From NCBI GenBank assembly GCA_963753245.1, contig CAVWBK010000008.1:100252-164251 (forward strand): a stretch of 64,000 bases of DNA, written 5' to 3'. Below, piece after piece: positions 15,420-25,287 of this stretch (its first letter is position 1; each line of letters starts with the position of its first letter). The notes under the pieces were generated by a model. The model searched no databases and had not been told where the DNA came from. It saw nothing but the letters and a program-made list of their open reading frames with translations. Source of the stretch: VRUE01 sp963753245 (GTDB taxonomy: Bacteria; Actinomycetota; Thermoleophilia; Solirubrobacterales; 70-9). The position numbers and the translations under genes are program-made.

Positions 15420-16583
15420 TCAGACCTCGGTCTTGGACTCCGGCGCCGCCACAGGCGACTCACGACGTGCGTAGGTGGCGATGAACTCCTCGGTCTGCTC
15501 GCGGGCCTCATCGTCGGGGCGCTGGCTGTGCGGGGACTTCATCAGATAGCTGGAGGGCCCATCGAGCTGGCCGGCGATCCCGTTGTTGAGCGCCAGCTTC
15601 AGGATCCGCACCGCGTCGATAACGACACCGGCCGAGTTGGGCGAGTCCCAGACCTCGAGCTTGAGCTCGAGGTTGAGCGGCACGTCGCCGAAGGCTTTGC
15701 CCTCGACCCGGATGTGGGCCCACTTGCGATCGGTCAACCAGGGCACGTAATCGGAGGGCCCAACGTGGACCTGATCGGCGGGCAGCTCGTGGCCCATGAT
15801 CGAGGTGACCGCGTTGGTCTTTGAGATCTTCTTTGAGTCAAGCCGCTCGCGCTCGAGCATGTTGTAGAAGTCCATGTTGCCGCCGACGTTGAGCTGGGAG
15901 GTGCGCTCCATGCGCACCCCGCGATCGTGGAAGAGTCGGGCGAGCTGGCGGTGAACGATCGTCGCGCCGACCTGGGACTTGATGTCGTCACCGATGATCG
16001 GCAGGCCGGCCTCCTCGAAGCGCTTGTCCCAGTAGTCCTCACGGGCGATGAAGACCGGCAGGCAGTTGACGAAGCCGACGCCCGCCTTCAGCGCCTGCTC
16101 GACGTACCACTTGGTCGCCTGCTCGGAACCGACCGGCAGGTAACAGACCAAGACGTCGGCCTTTGTCTCCTTGAGGATGCCGACGATGTCGGCGGTCTCA
16201 CCGGGGGCTTTGGTGATTTTCTCTTTCAGGTATTTGCCGAGGCCGTCGTGGGTCATCCCACGCTCAACCCTGACGCCGATCTCGGGAACGTCGGCGAACT
16301 TGATCGTGTTGTTCTGGCCCGACCAGATCGCCTCGGAGAGGTCCTTGCCGACCTTCTCGGAGTCGATGTCAAAGGCGGCGACGAATTCGACGTCGCGGAC
16401 GTGATAGCCGCCGAGGTCGACGTGCATCAGGCCCGGCACTTCCTCGGAGGGATCGGCGTCGCGGTAGTAGTGGACTCCCTGGATGAAGGAGTTGGCGCAG
16501 TTGCCGACGCCGACAATCGCGACCCTCACCTTCTCGTCGGGACGAGCGGCGCCGTTGCCGTTTACTCCGTTGCTCTCACTCAT
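15420..16583 (-). CDS. ino1: myo-inositol-1(3)-phosphate synthase
   Basis: A 387-residue NAD-dependent enzyme converting glucose-6-phosphate to inositol-3-phosphate. After an Asn/Gly-rich start come VRVAIVGVGNCANSFIQGV (NAD loop), VEFVAAFDIDSEKVG, CYLPVGSEQATKWYVEQALK, IGDDIKSQVGATIVHRQLA, QLNVGGNMDFYNML and SKKISKTNAV, all typical of the actinobacterial short form. The start ATG has GGAAGG about 11 bases upstream; an earlier in-frame start exists but lies before that site. It lies 60 bases behind the CDP-alcohol phosphotransferase and ahead of the PHP fusion, so its product likely feeds phosphatidylinositol-phosphate synthesis. Confidence 0.97.
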   Translation of the reverse strand: MSESNGVNGNGAARPDEKVRVAIVGVGNCANSFIQGVHYYRDADPSEEVPGLMHVDLGGYHVRDVEFVAAFDIDSEKVGKDLSEAIWSGQNNTIKFADVPEIGVRVERGMTHDGLGKYLKEKITKAPGETADIVGILKETKADVLVCYLPVGSEQATKWYVEQALKAGVGFVNCLPVFIAREDYWDKRFEEAGLPIIGDDIKSQVGATIVHRQLARLFHDRGVRMERTSQLNVGGNMDFYNMLERERLDSKKISKTNAVTSIMGHELPADQVHVGPSDYVPWLTDRKWAHIRVEGKAFGDVPLNLELKLEVWDSPNSAGVVIDAVRILKLALNNGIAGQLDGPSSYLMKSPHSQRPDDEAREQTEEFIATYARRESPVAAPESKTEV

Positions 16584-16643
16584 GAATTCGAAGTCCTTCC
16601 TCGATCTGACTAGGTGGCTAAGCACACCCCGGGCCCATGCTGG

Positions 16644-17312
16644 TTACAGCTCGGGCGAATCGGCGGCCTCGCTTGAAAGCTCGTTTCGCACATGCCAAAC
16701 ACGCTGGATCACGGTGACGAAGGTCAGCGCCGCGATCACGTAGATCGAGGGCGCCAGCAATTCGAAGCCAAAGATTCCGGCGCCCTTGGCGAAGACCAAT
16801 CCGATCGAAAGTAGCACCACCCTGACCGGCCGCGTCGCCAAGCCGACCGTGCATTCGACCCCGAGCGCCTCCGCCCGCGCCCGGGTGTAGGAGACCATCA
16901 GTGATCCGAGCACCGCGATCACACACATCGCGGCGGCGAAATCGTTGCCGATCGCAGCGAAGTAACCGGCGACAGCGGCCAGCACGATCCCCTCCTCGAT
17001 CCGGTCCAGGGTCGAGTCGAGAAAGGCGCCAAAGAGCGTCCCCTTGCCGGACATGCGCGAGTAACGACCGTCGAGGGTGTCCATCACCGAGCCGAGAATG
17101 AAGGCGACGCCGGCGAGGAAAAAGAGACGCTGGGTGACGAGGGCGGCGGCGATCAGGTTGCCGAGCAGGCCGGCACCGGAGATCGCGTTGGGGGTCAGGC
17201 GAGACTCGATCAGGCGGTCGCGGGCATAGGCCCGGAACTCCTGGCCGCCACGCGATGCCTGGCGCCCGTTGCGGCGCCCGCCGGGAGCCCTGGAGGGCGC
17301 CGAAGGTTCCAT
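16644..17312 (-). CDS. CDP-alcohol phosphatidyltransferase, likely phosphatidylinositol-phosphate synthase
   Basis: A 222-residue membrane enzyme with about six hydrophobic segments. The CDP-alcohol signature is DTLDGRYSRMSGKGTLFGAF with LDSTLDR, i.e. D..DG...R........G...D...D with Tyr-Ser replacing the usual x-A before Arg. An N-terminal basic helix (RDRLIESRLTPNAISGAGLL) is typical. It exchanges CMP of CDP-diacylglycerol for an alcohol phosphate; the adjacent ino1 makes inositol-3-phosphate the likely acceptor, as in mycobacterial PgsA1/PIPS. A phosphatidylglycerophosphate synthase role is the alternative. It follows the PAP2 gene by 41 bases in the same direction. Confidence 0.88.
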   Translation of the reverse strand: MEPSAPSRAPGGRRNGRQASRGGQEFRAYARDRLIESRLTPNAISGAGLLGNLIAAALVTQRLFFLAGVAFILGSVMDTLDGRYSRMSGKGTLFGAFLDSTLDRIEEGIVLAAVAGYFAAIGNDFAAAMCVIAVLGSLMVSYTRARAEALGVECTVGLATRPVRVVLLSIGLVFAKGAGIFGFELLAPSIYVIAALTFVTVIQRVWHVRNELSSEAADSPEL

Positions 17313-17353
17313 TGCCTGCTGAGGCTATCGCCTGGCAATGCCGCGAGGGCGGA

Positions 17354-18136
17354 CTAGATCTCCGCCGCCTCCTGGACCGGACCGACGCGGAAGGACCAGG
17401 CCTCCGGACGGGCGCGGGCGAGAAGCCGTTGGGCGACCAGCGCCGCGGCGATCGCGACCAACCAGCCGAGCGCGACGTCGACCCAGTAGTGGTTTGCGGT
17501 GACGATCACGACCCAGGCGATCAGCAGCGGCCAGACAGCCCAGAAAACCCTTGACCAGCGGTGGCGACAGACGCGCAGACCGGTGCCGCCGATCATCAGC
17601 GCGAAGGCGCAGTGCATGCTCGGCACCGCGGCGTAGGGGTTGATGAAGATCTTTGCCAGCGCCGAGTTGTGGTTGACATTGGAGAAGTCGGTGATCGTGT
17701 CGACGAAGCCGTGTTCGGGGAACATCCGCGGCGGGGCGGTCGGAAACAGCGTGTAGCCGACCAGCGCCAGCCCCATCGAGACCACGAACATGTTGCGCAC
17801 GAAGTAATAGGACTCGTTGCGGAAGAGGTAGAGCCAGATCAAAAAGCCGAAGGCGATCGAGAACTGCGCGTTTAGGTACATCTGGTTGGCGATGTCGATC
17901 AGCCAATGGGCGGGCAGGAAGAAGGCCTGCAGGCTGGGCTCAAAGAAGGTGTGGGTGCCGCGCTCGAAGGCGATCACGTGCTGGCCGTGGACGATCGCGT
18001 CGGCGCGCTGGGAATCGGCGATCCCCCGGACCAGCTCATAACCGACGTCGACGCCAACCAAAATGGCGAGCTGACGGCCGGCGTCACCCCACCCCTGAGG
18101 CAGCTTGGATGTGACCCACGCAAAGGCCCGAGACAT
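17354..18136 (-). CDS. PAP2-superfamily membrane protein (AUR1/inositolphosphotransferase-like)
   Basis: A 260-residue protein with about six membrane segments. The PAP2 catalytic motifs are AAVPSMHCAFALMIGG (C2, His) and VVTANHYWVDVALGW (C3, H.YW.D). LFPTAPPRMFPEHG before C2 also matches the PAP2_3 group, which includes fungal inositol-phosphorylceramide synthase and bacterial relatives. It could move a phosphoinositol group or dephosphorylate a lipid. It is the first gene of the run with the CDP-alcohol transferase, ino1, the PHP fusion and the UDG-like gene. TACAAT lies 6 bases before its ATG, so the operon mRNA is probably leaderless. Confidence 0.85.
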   Translation of the reverse strand: MSRAFAWVTSKLPQGWGDAGRQLAILVGVDVGYELVRGIADSQRADAIVHGQHVIAFERGTHTFFEPSLQAFFLPAHWLIDIANQMYLNAQFSIAFGFLIWLYLFRNESYYFVRNMFVVSMGLALVGYTLFPTAPPRMFPEHGFVDTITDFSNVNHNSALAKIFINPYAAVPSMHCAFALMIGGTGLRVCRHRWSRVFWAVWPLLIAWVVIVTANHYWVDVALGWLVAIAAALVAQRLLARARPEAWSFRVGPVQEAAEI

Positions 18137-18142
18137 CGGCTG

Positions 18143-18148
18143 ATTGTA
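18143..18148 (-). promoter_or_regulatory. candidate -10 box, inositol-lipid operon
   Basis: TACAAT on the minus strand, then CAGCCG and the PAP2 ATG. It is a near-consensus -10 with leaderless spacing. Confidence 0.5.
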
Positions 18149-18269
18149 GTCGCCCTGTTAACGGCCCGGAAGCGGCCCCCGGGGGAAGAGACCCAGCCTG
18201 GCCCGCAGACCGAGCTCCCCTTGAGCCCTGCTCGCTCGCCGCTATCCAGATTCCCCGGCCGGGTCGCAC

Positions 18270-18275
18270 TAGGGT
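18270..18275 (+). promoter_or_regulatory. candidate -10 box, nth
   Basis: TAGGGT followed by CCCGGG and the nth ATG; leaderless geometry. Confidence 0.4.
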
Positions 18276-18281
18276 CCCGGG

Positions 18282-18950
18282 ATGGCGTGGAGGCGACCGG
18301 ATCGGCGTCGGGTGGGGGCAATTCGCGACCGCCTGCGCGAGATCTACGGGAGGCCGATCAACCAGCCTCACGGCCAGCCGGTTACCGAGTTGGTCAAGAC
18401 CGTCCTCTCCCAACACACCAACGATCGCAATCGCGACCGGGCCTTCGCGGCGCTGCGCAAGCGATTTCCCTCCTGGGAGGCGGTGCGCGACGCGCCGCTG
18501 GCGGAGGTCGAGGAAGCAATCCGCCCGGGCGGGCTGGGGCGCCAGAAGGCGCCCCGCATCCAGGCCATCCTCGGGCGCCTGGGCGACCCGCCGAGCCTCG
18601 ATTGGACCGCGCCGCCGACGCCGCGTGAGGATTCACTGGCCTGCCTGCTCGAGCTGCCCGGGGTCGGACGCAAAACCGCCGCCTGCGTGCTGATCTTCAG
18701 CTGGGACATCCCGGAGATCCCGGTCGACGTCCACATCCACCGCGTCGGCGGGCGTCTCGGCCTCTTCCCGGCGAGGGCCTCCTTCGAGGCGGCCCATGAT
18801 GAGATGTTGGCGATCGTCGCTCCCGAGGACGCCTATGAGATCCACATGAACCTGATCCGCCACGGGCGCGAGGTCTGCCGTCCCAAACCGCGATGCGCGG
18901 AGTGCGCGCTACGACGGATGTGCCCCTGGTACCGTGCCCAGCGCAAATGA
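18282..18950 (+). CDS. nth: endonuclease III (HhH-GPD DNA glycosylase)
   Basis: A 222-residue base-excision repair enzyme for oxidised pyrimidines. Helix-hairpin-helix LELPGVGRKTAACVL is followed by the catalytic Asp region VDVHIHRVGGRLGLFP. The 4Fe-4S ligands are in CRPKPRCAECALRRMCP. At the position of the usual catalytic Lys (LPGVGRKTA in E. coli Nth) the sequence keeps GRKTA. An N-terminal motif VKTVLSQHTNDRNRDRAF is as expected. The cytochrome gene starts 20 bases after its stop on the same strand, probably on the same transcript, though the functions are unrelated. Confidence 0.92.
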   Translation: MAWRRPDRRRVGAIRDRLREIYGRPINQPHGQPVTELVKTVLSQHTNDRNRDRAFAALRKRFPSWEAVRDAPLAEVEEAIRPGGLGRQKAPRIQAILGRLGDPPSLDWTAPPTPREDSLACLLELPGVGRKTAACVLIFSWDIPEIPVDVHIHRVGGRLGLFPARASFEAAHDEMLAIVAPEDAYEIHMNLIRHGREVCRPKPRCAECALRRMCPWYRAQRK

Positions 18951-18969
18951 GCAGCGCGGCGGAAAACAG

Positions 18970-19389
18970 ATGAGGAAAAAAACCTTCGCCATCTTCGGGC
19001 TGGTGGCGATCGTGCTCGTCGTGCTGATCCCCTGGCTGGTCTTCCGCTCAAACGGCGACGCGGCCCGCGGCGCCCAGCAGGTCCCGGCGCAACTGAAGGA
19101 AGGTCAGAGTCTCTTCCAGACCAACTGCGGCACCTGCCACACCCTCTACGCGGCGGGCACCGACGGCAACTATGGGCCCAACCTCGACGTGCTGCTCGCC
19201 CCCAACGGTCCGCCCTCGGGCCCCACCGCGAAGCAGAGTGTGGAAGGACTTGAAAAATTGGTTCTCGACACCCAAAAGGAAGGGCTCGACACCACCACCA
19301 CCCCGGGCCGCATGCCCGCCGGGATCCTCAACGGCGCCCAGGCCGAAGAAGTCGCCGAATTCGTCGCCCACACAGCCGGCGAGGGTTAA
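18970..19389 (+). CDS. membrane-anchored mono-heme c-type cytochrome
   Basis: A 139-residue protein with an N-terminal anchor (KTFAIFGLVAIVLVVLIPWL, an uncleaved signal helix) and one cytochrome c domain: FQTNCGTCHTLYAAG (CxxCH) and the axial Met in GRMPAGILNGAQAEEVAEFV. The domain faces outside and probably moves electrons near a terminal oxidase or photosynthesis-like chain; respiratory partners are not in the window. An upstream in-frame ATG at 18934 overlaps nth and adds only hydrophilic residues before the anchor, so I preferred the later one. It converges on a secreted EEP gene. Confidence 0.85.
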   Translation: MRKKTFAIFGLVAIVLVVLIPWLVFRSNGDAARGAQQVPAQLKEGQSLFQTNCGTCHTLYAAGTDGNYGPNLDVLLAPNGPPSGPTAKQSVEGLEKLVLDTQKEGLDTTTTPGRMPAGILNGAQAEEVAEFVAHTAGEG

Positions 19390-19426
19390 ACCCGCCGACC
19401 CCGAAGCAGGAGCCCGGCCTTTGGCC

Positions 19427-20593
19427 TCAGGGCAGGACCCTCAGCGAGCTGAACAGGCCGGCGTGATCGGAGTCCCAGAACCCGTTCACCGGTGAGCGAC
19501 CGGTCAGCGAGGAGGCGATCAGCTTCACCTTCTTTGGGTCCGGAGTCATGATGTGATCGACCTGGTGGTCGAGGTCGCTGAGCTGCCCCCCAGCGCCTTC
19601 AGCCAGAAGGCTCGTATTGAGGCAGCAGCCGAGCGGCTTGCCGGTGCTGCGCTCGCGCAGACCGGCACCCAGCAGCGTGCGATAGGCCTGCTGGTCGCCG
19701 GGTTCGACCGTGTTGTCGTCGGAGTTCAGGTCGCCGACGAGGATCGTCGGCAGCTTGCTGGCGACCGGACCGGCGGCCAGCTCCGCCGCCTGCTGAGCGC
19801 GGATGCTCGGCACTTCGCTGGCCGGGTCAAAGGACTCCAGATGGGTGTCTACGAAGTGCAGCTCGCGACCCTTGTTCACCCGGGCATCGATCGAGGCCCA
19901 GCCGCGGGTGACCGGCACTTCGACCCCCTGGATCTTCTCGACCAGGAGGTGCGCGTAGTGCCCGGTCTGTGGATCACTGACCCTGACCGCGCCGACCTTG
20001 GCGAGGATCACGTCGCGCATCGTCAGCCGGTCGTTGACCTCGGCGTTGGGGATCACCGAATTGGGCCCGTCCCCGGGCTGCCCGTTGACGTCGGCGGGAG
20101 CTTCGAAGTCGAACTCGTCGTTGACGACGGCGACCCGGTAGCGCTTCTTGCCCTTGTTGAGCTGGGCGAGCAGCAACCCCAGGTAGTCGTAGGTGACTTC
20201 GGTCGCGTTGGGGGCACGACCACCGAGCAGCGGTTCGAGGCTGGGCGGCCCCTTGCGCCACAGCGCGACCTCCTGGAGGCCGACCAGGTCGGGACTCTTT
20301 TTGATGATCTCCTGGGCGAGGCCCTTGGCCCTGATCGGGAACTCGTTGGCTTCGACATCGCGGACGACTTTGCCGGTCGCCGCGGTGAATTCACCGAGGC
20401 TCTTGGCGGTTATCGCCGGGGTGAGGTCGGCGCCGAGGTAGAGGTTGCGCGTCATCACGTTGACGACTTCCGCCTTCCCCTTGGGAACCGTTCCCGCCGC
20501 CTCGGCGGCACCGGAGGCGAGCGGCGAAAGCATCAGGGCGGCGACGATCGCCAACAGGCCAACCCGCCTGGGCGATACGCGGACGTGACTCAA
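19427..20593 (-). CDS. secreted endonuclease/exonuclease/phosphatase-family protein
   Basis: A 388-residue exported EEP-fold hydrolase. TTG start with AGGAG six bases upstream; a signal peptide follows (RRVGLLAIVAALMLSPLASG, cleavage near AEAA). Motifs: VVNVMTRNLYLGADL (Asn), PDLVGLQEVALW (Glu), RGWASIDARVNKG, LHFVDTHLES, TILVGDLNSDDN (Asp-Asn), DHQVDHIMTP and FWDSDHAGLF (Asp-His). Close relatives are annotated as extracellular nucleases or phosphodiesterases; DNA, cyclic nucleotides or phospholipids are all possible. The gene diverges from dnaK across 169 bases that hold a CCCAC/GTGGG palindrome. Confidence 0.85.
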   Translation of the reverse strand: MSHVRVSPRRVGLLAIVAALMLSPLASGAAEAAGTVPKGKAEVVNVMTRNLYLGADLTPAITAKSLGEFTAATGKVVRDVEANEFPIRAKGLAQEIIKKSPDLVGLQEVALWRKGPPSLEPLLGGRAPNATEVTYDYLGLLLAQLNKGKKRYRVAVVNDEFDFEAPADVNGQPGDGPNSVIPNAEVNDRLTMRDVILAKVGAVRVSDPQTGHYAHLLVEKIQGVEVPVTRGWASIDARVNKGRELHFVDTHLESFDPASEVPSIRAQQAAELAAGPVASKLPTILVGDLNSDDNTVEPGDQQAYRTLLGAGLRERSTGKPLGCCLNTSLLAEGAGGQLSDLDHQVDHIMTPDPKKVKLIASSLTGRSPVNGFWDSDHAGLFSSLRVLP

Positions 20594-20642
20594 AGTGGTC
20601 TCCTCTATTCGTTGGCGCGCCCCCCACGCCCTGACCCCACAA

Positions 20643-20657
20643 CCCACTATATGTGGG
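20643..20657. repeat. short palindrome in the dnaK/EEP intergenic region
   Basis: CCCAC-TATAT-GTGGG. On the minus strand it contains TATAGT, a possible -10 for the secreted EEP gene. It could be an operator. Confidence 0.35.
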
Positions 20658-20727
20658 ATCAGCTCGCCCGTCCCTCGCCTTGTCCTTGCAGCGCCGAAAG
20701 TAATCTGCCATACTGCCGCTTAGATTT

Positions 20728-20742
20728 CTTGGCGCAACTCAA
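20728..20742 (+). promoter_or_regulatory. possible degenerate HAIR (HspR) site upstream of dnaK
   Basis: CTTG-N5-ACTCAA resembles the HspR operator CTTGAGT-N7-ACTCAAG but with a shortened left arm and altered spacing. hspR is in the operon, which makes a site here likely. The match is weak. Confidence 0.3.
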
Positions 20743-20762
20743 TCAACTGGAGGTACTTGATA

Positions 20763-22657
<1,895 letters not shown>

Positions 22658-22661
<4 letters not shown>

Positions 22662-23293
22662 GCGAGGAGCCACGAGCAGCGCAAGCCGGGCCAACCGCAC
22701 CCGGCGCTCGCGACCGGGCCGATCAGCAGCCGCCGGGTGGCGGTTGCCCTGACTCCGCCGAGCCCAGCGAGGTCAAAGCCGCCGCCACCGAGGAGGGCGA
22801 CTCTGAGCGCCAGAGCGTCGAGCAGGACATCGACGCGCTGGTGGCCGCCGAGCAGCAGCGCGATGAGTACCTGGAGCTCGCCCAGCGCACCAAGGCCGAT
22901 TTTGAGAACTACCGCAAGCGGATGAGCGCCGAGGTGGCGGGTGCCGCGGCGCGCGGCAAGGCCGAGCTGGCGGTTGCGATGATCGGCGTGATCGACAACC
23001 TCGAGCGTGCACTGCAGGCCGCCGGGATCGAGCCCGCCGGTAAAAGTGCGCCCTCCGAGCCGCTGGCGGAGGGCTTTTATCTCACCTATCGTGAGCTACT
23101 TGCGGCTCTTCAGCGCGCCGGGATCGAGTCCTTTGAACCGGCCGGCGAGCGCTTTGACCCCGCCTGGCATGAGGCGCTGCAGAAGCTGCCCGTGCAGGGC
23201 GTCGAGCCGGGCTCGGTGGTCGAGGTGGCGCAGAAGGGCTACCGCCTGGCAGATCTGCTGATCCGACCAGCCCGCGTCGTGGTCAGCGAGTGA
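22658..23293 (+). CDS. grpE: nucleotide exchange factor GrpE
   Basis: A 211-residue cochaperone that speeds ADP release from DnaK. The first 60 residues are low-complexity and acidic; a long helix follows (DALVAAEQQRDEYLELAQRT, KADFENYRKRM), then the GrpE beta domain with ERFDPAWHEALQKLPVQG and GSVVEVAQKGYRLADLLIRP. It starts at ATG overlapping dnaK by ATGA, and dnaJ starts 10 bases after its stop. Length is normal. Confidence 0.96.
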
Positions 23294-23302
23294 GGCGGGC
23301 GC

Positions 23303-24418
23303 TTGGCTGAGGACCTCTACAAGCTGCTCGGCGTCCCCAAGAATGCCTCCGAGGCGGAGCTCAAGAAGGCCTACCGCAAGCTGGCCCGCAAGTACCACCC
23401 CGACCGCAATCCCGACGATGCCGGGGCGGAGGAGAAATTCAAGGAGATCCAGGGCGCCTACGACACGCTCTCAGACCCCGAGAAGCGGGAGGCCTATGAC
23501 TCGGGCGGGATGTTCGGCGGCTTTGGCGGCGGCCAGGGGCCGAGCCCGTTTGGGGGGGCGGGGTCCCAGGGCCCGTTTGCCGGCAACGTCGACCTCGGCG
23601 ACATCCTCGGTGGCATGTTCGGCCGTGGCGGACGGCGCGCCCAACCCCAGCAGGTGCAGGGGCGCGACCTCGAAACCGAGGTTCGGCTCAGCTTCGATCA
23701 GGCCGTCAACGGCGCCCAGGTCAGCGTCACGGTGCCCAAGGAGGAGCGCTGCCCGACCTGCCACGGCAGCGGCGCGAAGCCGGGCACCACTCCGATCACC
23801 TGCCCGCGCTGTGAGGGCAGCGGCATCGATGCCCAGAGCCAGGGAATCTTCTCGATCAGCCGACCCTGTCCCCAGTGCGGGGGCGCCGGGCAGATCATCG
23901 AGGAGCCCTGTGAGACCTGCGGCGGCTCGGGGCTAACCCGGCAGACCAAGCGCTACAAGGTGAATATCCCTGCCGGGGTCAGGGACGGCACCCGGATCCG
24001 ACTCGCCGGCAAGGGCGAGGCGGGACCGCGCGGAGGGCCGCCCGGTGACCTCTTCGTGACAACCAGAGTGGCCGCCTCGCCGGTCTTCAAAAGACTCGAC
24101 GGCGGCAACCTCGAGGTGAACGTACCGATCACCCCCGCCGAGGCCCTCGGCGGGGCGACGATCGAGGTGCCGACCCTGAGTGGGACCAAGAGAATCAAGG
24201 TTGCGGCCGGTACCGGCCACGGGACGATCCAGAGGCTGCGCGGCGAGGGAGCGCCGAAGCCCGGCGGCGGCGAGGGTCGCGGCGACATCCGCTACCGCCT
24301 CGAGATCGAGATGCCCGCTGAGCTAACCGCCGAGCAACGCGAGGCGGTCGCAAAGCTCGCCGAGGTGCTCAATGGCGGCGACCCTCGCGCCGAGCTGCTG
24401 AGAAACGCGGGGCGCTGA
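23303..24418 (+). CDS. dnaJ: cochaperone DnaJ (Hsp40)
   Basis: A 371-residue type I J protein starting TTG (MAEDLYKLLGVPKNAS). J domain with KYHPDRNPDD; a Gly/Phe-rich linker (FGGFGGGQGPSPFGG); four zinc motifs CPTCHGSG, CPRCEGSG, CPQCGGAG and CETCGGSG; then the substrate-binding domain (GTRIRLAGKGEAGPRGGPPG) and dimer region. It stimulates DnaK ATPase and delivers substrates. Its TGA overlaps the hspR ATG as TGATG, so the repressor is translationally coupled. Confidence 0.97.
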   Translation: MAEDLYKLLGVPKNASEAELKKAYRKLARKYHPDRNPDDAGAEEKFKEIQGAYDTLSDPEKREAYDSGGMFGGFGGGQGPSPFGGAGSQGPFAGNVDLGDILGGMFGRGGRRAQPQQVQGRDLETEVRLSFDQAVNGAQVSVTVPKEERCPTCHGSGAKPGTTPITCPRCEGSGIDAQSQGIFSISRPCPQCGGAGQIIEEPCETCGGSGLTRQTKRYKVNIPAGVRDGTRIRLAGKGEAGPRGGPPGDLFVTTRVAASPVFKRLDGGNLEVNVPITPAEALGGATIEVPTLSGTKRIKVAAGTGHGTIQRLRGEGAPKPGGGEGRGDIRYRLEIEMPAELTAEQREAVAKLAEVLNGGDPRAELLRNAGR

Positions 24419-24774
24419 TGGCCAGCCGCGGAAGGCGCGTGACCCGGATCGAAGCGGCGATCGACGAGGAGCGCGGCGTCTTCATGATCTCGGTCGCCGC
24501 CGAGCTCGCCGAGATGCACCCGCAGACGCTACGCACCTACGAGGCACGGGGGTTGATCGCCCCCCAGCGCTCGCCAAAAAACACCCGCCTCTACTCCCAG
24601 CGCGACGTTGAACGTTTGCGCCGGATCCAGCATCTGACCTCCGAGCAGGGACTCAATTTGGCCGGGGTCGAGACCGTGCTGGAGATGGAAGCCCGGGTCG
24701 AGAAACTCGGCAGCGAGCTGAGTCGGCTGCGCCAGCGGGCCGCCGAGCTCGAACGCCGCCTCGCCGGATCCTAG
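24418..24774 (+). CDS. hspR: MerR-family heat-shock repressor HspR
   Basis: A 118-residue winged-helix protein: VFMISVAAELAEMHPQTLRT, YEARGLIAPQRSPKNTRLYS, RDVERLRRIQHLTSEQGLNL and a coiled-coil tail (EMEARVEKLGSELSRLRQ). HspR represses the dnaK operon and often clpB by binding HAIR inverted repeats, with DnaK as co-repressor. It is the last gene of the operon it presumably controls. Its TAG shares a CTAG palindrome with the stop of the convergent marR gene. Confidence 0.95.
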   Translation: MASRGRRVTRIEAAIDEERGVFMISVAAELAEMHPQTLRTYEARGLIAPQRSPKNTRLYSQRDVERLRRIQHLTSEQGLNLAGVETVLEMEARVEKLGSELSRLRQRAAELERRLAGS

Positions 24775-25223
24775 CCGGCCGCGTTCAGCGCCTTAGCGAG
24801 GATGCGTTGCAGAGTCGCCAGGTCGCGATCAGAGAGTGCCTCGATCAGCTCCGGCGGGCGGCTCATCCGGTCGACCACCTCGGCGCGCACGCGCTCGCCC
24901 TCCTCGGTCAGGACGAGCAGCCTCACCCGCCGGTCGCCGGGGTCGGCGGTGCGCTGAACCAGACCGCGCTCCTCGAGGCGATCGGTGATCCCGGTCAGGT
25001 TCGAGCTGTCGCAGGCGAGCTGCTCTGCGACCTCGCGCATCGCTCGGGGCCGGTCCAGCGCCCGCAGCACCATCAGCTGCGGGGGAAACAGATCGAACTC
25101 GCGGCAGAGGGCCATCAGGCGCGGGCGCTGGGCGATCATCAGCTTCGCCAGCATCTCCGCCACGCCGCGCTGCAGATCACGCCGCTTGGAGCCGGCGTCG
25201 CGGGTCGAGTCGGGCACCGTCAT
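24771..25223 (-). CDS. MarR-family transcriptional regulator
   Basis: A 150-residue winged-helix dimer protein: EFDLFPPQLMVLRALDRPRA, REVAEQLACDSSNLTGITDR, LEERGLVQRTADPGDRRVRL with the DxRxRR-type wing (ADPGDRRVRLLVLT). I used the ATG giving MTVPDS; a TTG three codons earlier is possible. TAAATT ends 7 bases before the ATG, so it is probably leaderless. It diverges from an ABC exporter across 64 bases with a 15-base palindrome (25245-25259), so it probably represses both itself and the exporter until a drug-like ligand binds. Confidence 0.92.
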   Translation of the reverse strand: MTVPDSTRDAGSKRRDLQRGVAEMLAKLMIAQRPRLMALCREFDLFPPQLMVLRALDRPRAMREVAEQLACDSSNLTGITDRLEERGLVQRTADPGDRRVRLLVLTEEGERVRAEVVDRMSRPPELIEALSDRDLATLQRILAKALNAAG

Positions 25224-25230
25224 AGTTGCC

Positions 25231-25236
25231 AATTTA
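25231..25236 (-). promoter_or_regulatory. candidate -10 box, marR
   Basis: TAAATT on the minus strand, 7 bases before the marR ATG. Confidence 0.4.
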
Positions 25237-25244
25237 ACAGAGGA

Positions 25245-25259
25245 CCTAGATAATTTAGG
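25245..25259. promoter_or_regulatory. candidate MarR operator
   Basis: CCTAGATAATTTAGG is a 15-base palindrome with one mismatched pair, lying between the two divergent -10 boxes. An AGGACCT direct repeat overlaps it. Confidence 0.55.
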
Positions 25260-25274
25260 ACCTCAACTTTGTGC

Positions 25275-25280
25275 TATACA
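25275..25280 (+). promoter_or_regulatory. candidate -10 box, ABC exporter
   Basis: TATACA followed by 7 bases and the ATPase ATG; no Shine-Dalgarno is present, so a leaderless mRNA is likely. Confidence 0.45.
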
Positions 25281-25287
25281 GCCGGTC

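Noticed and set aside
19411..19426. GGCC-TTT-GGCC hairpin between cytochrome c and EEP genes
   Set aside because: Only four to five pairs; too weak to call as a terminator.
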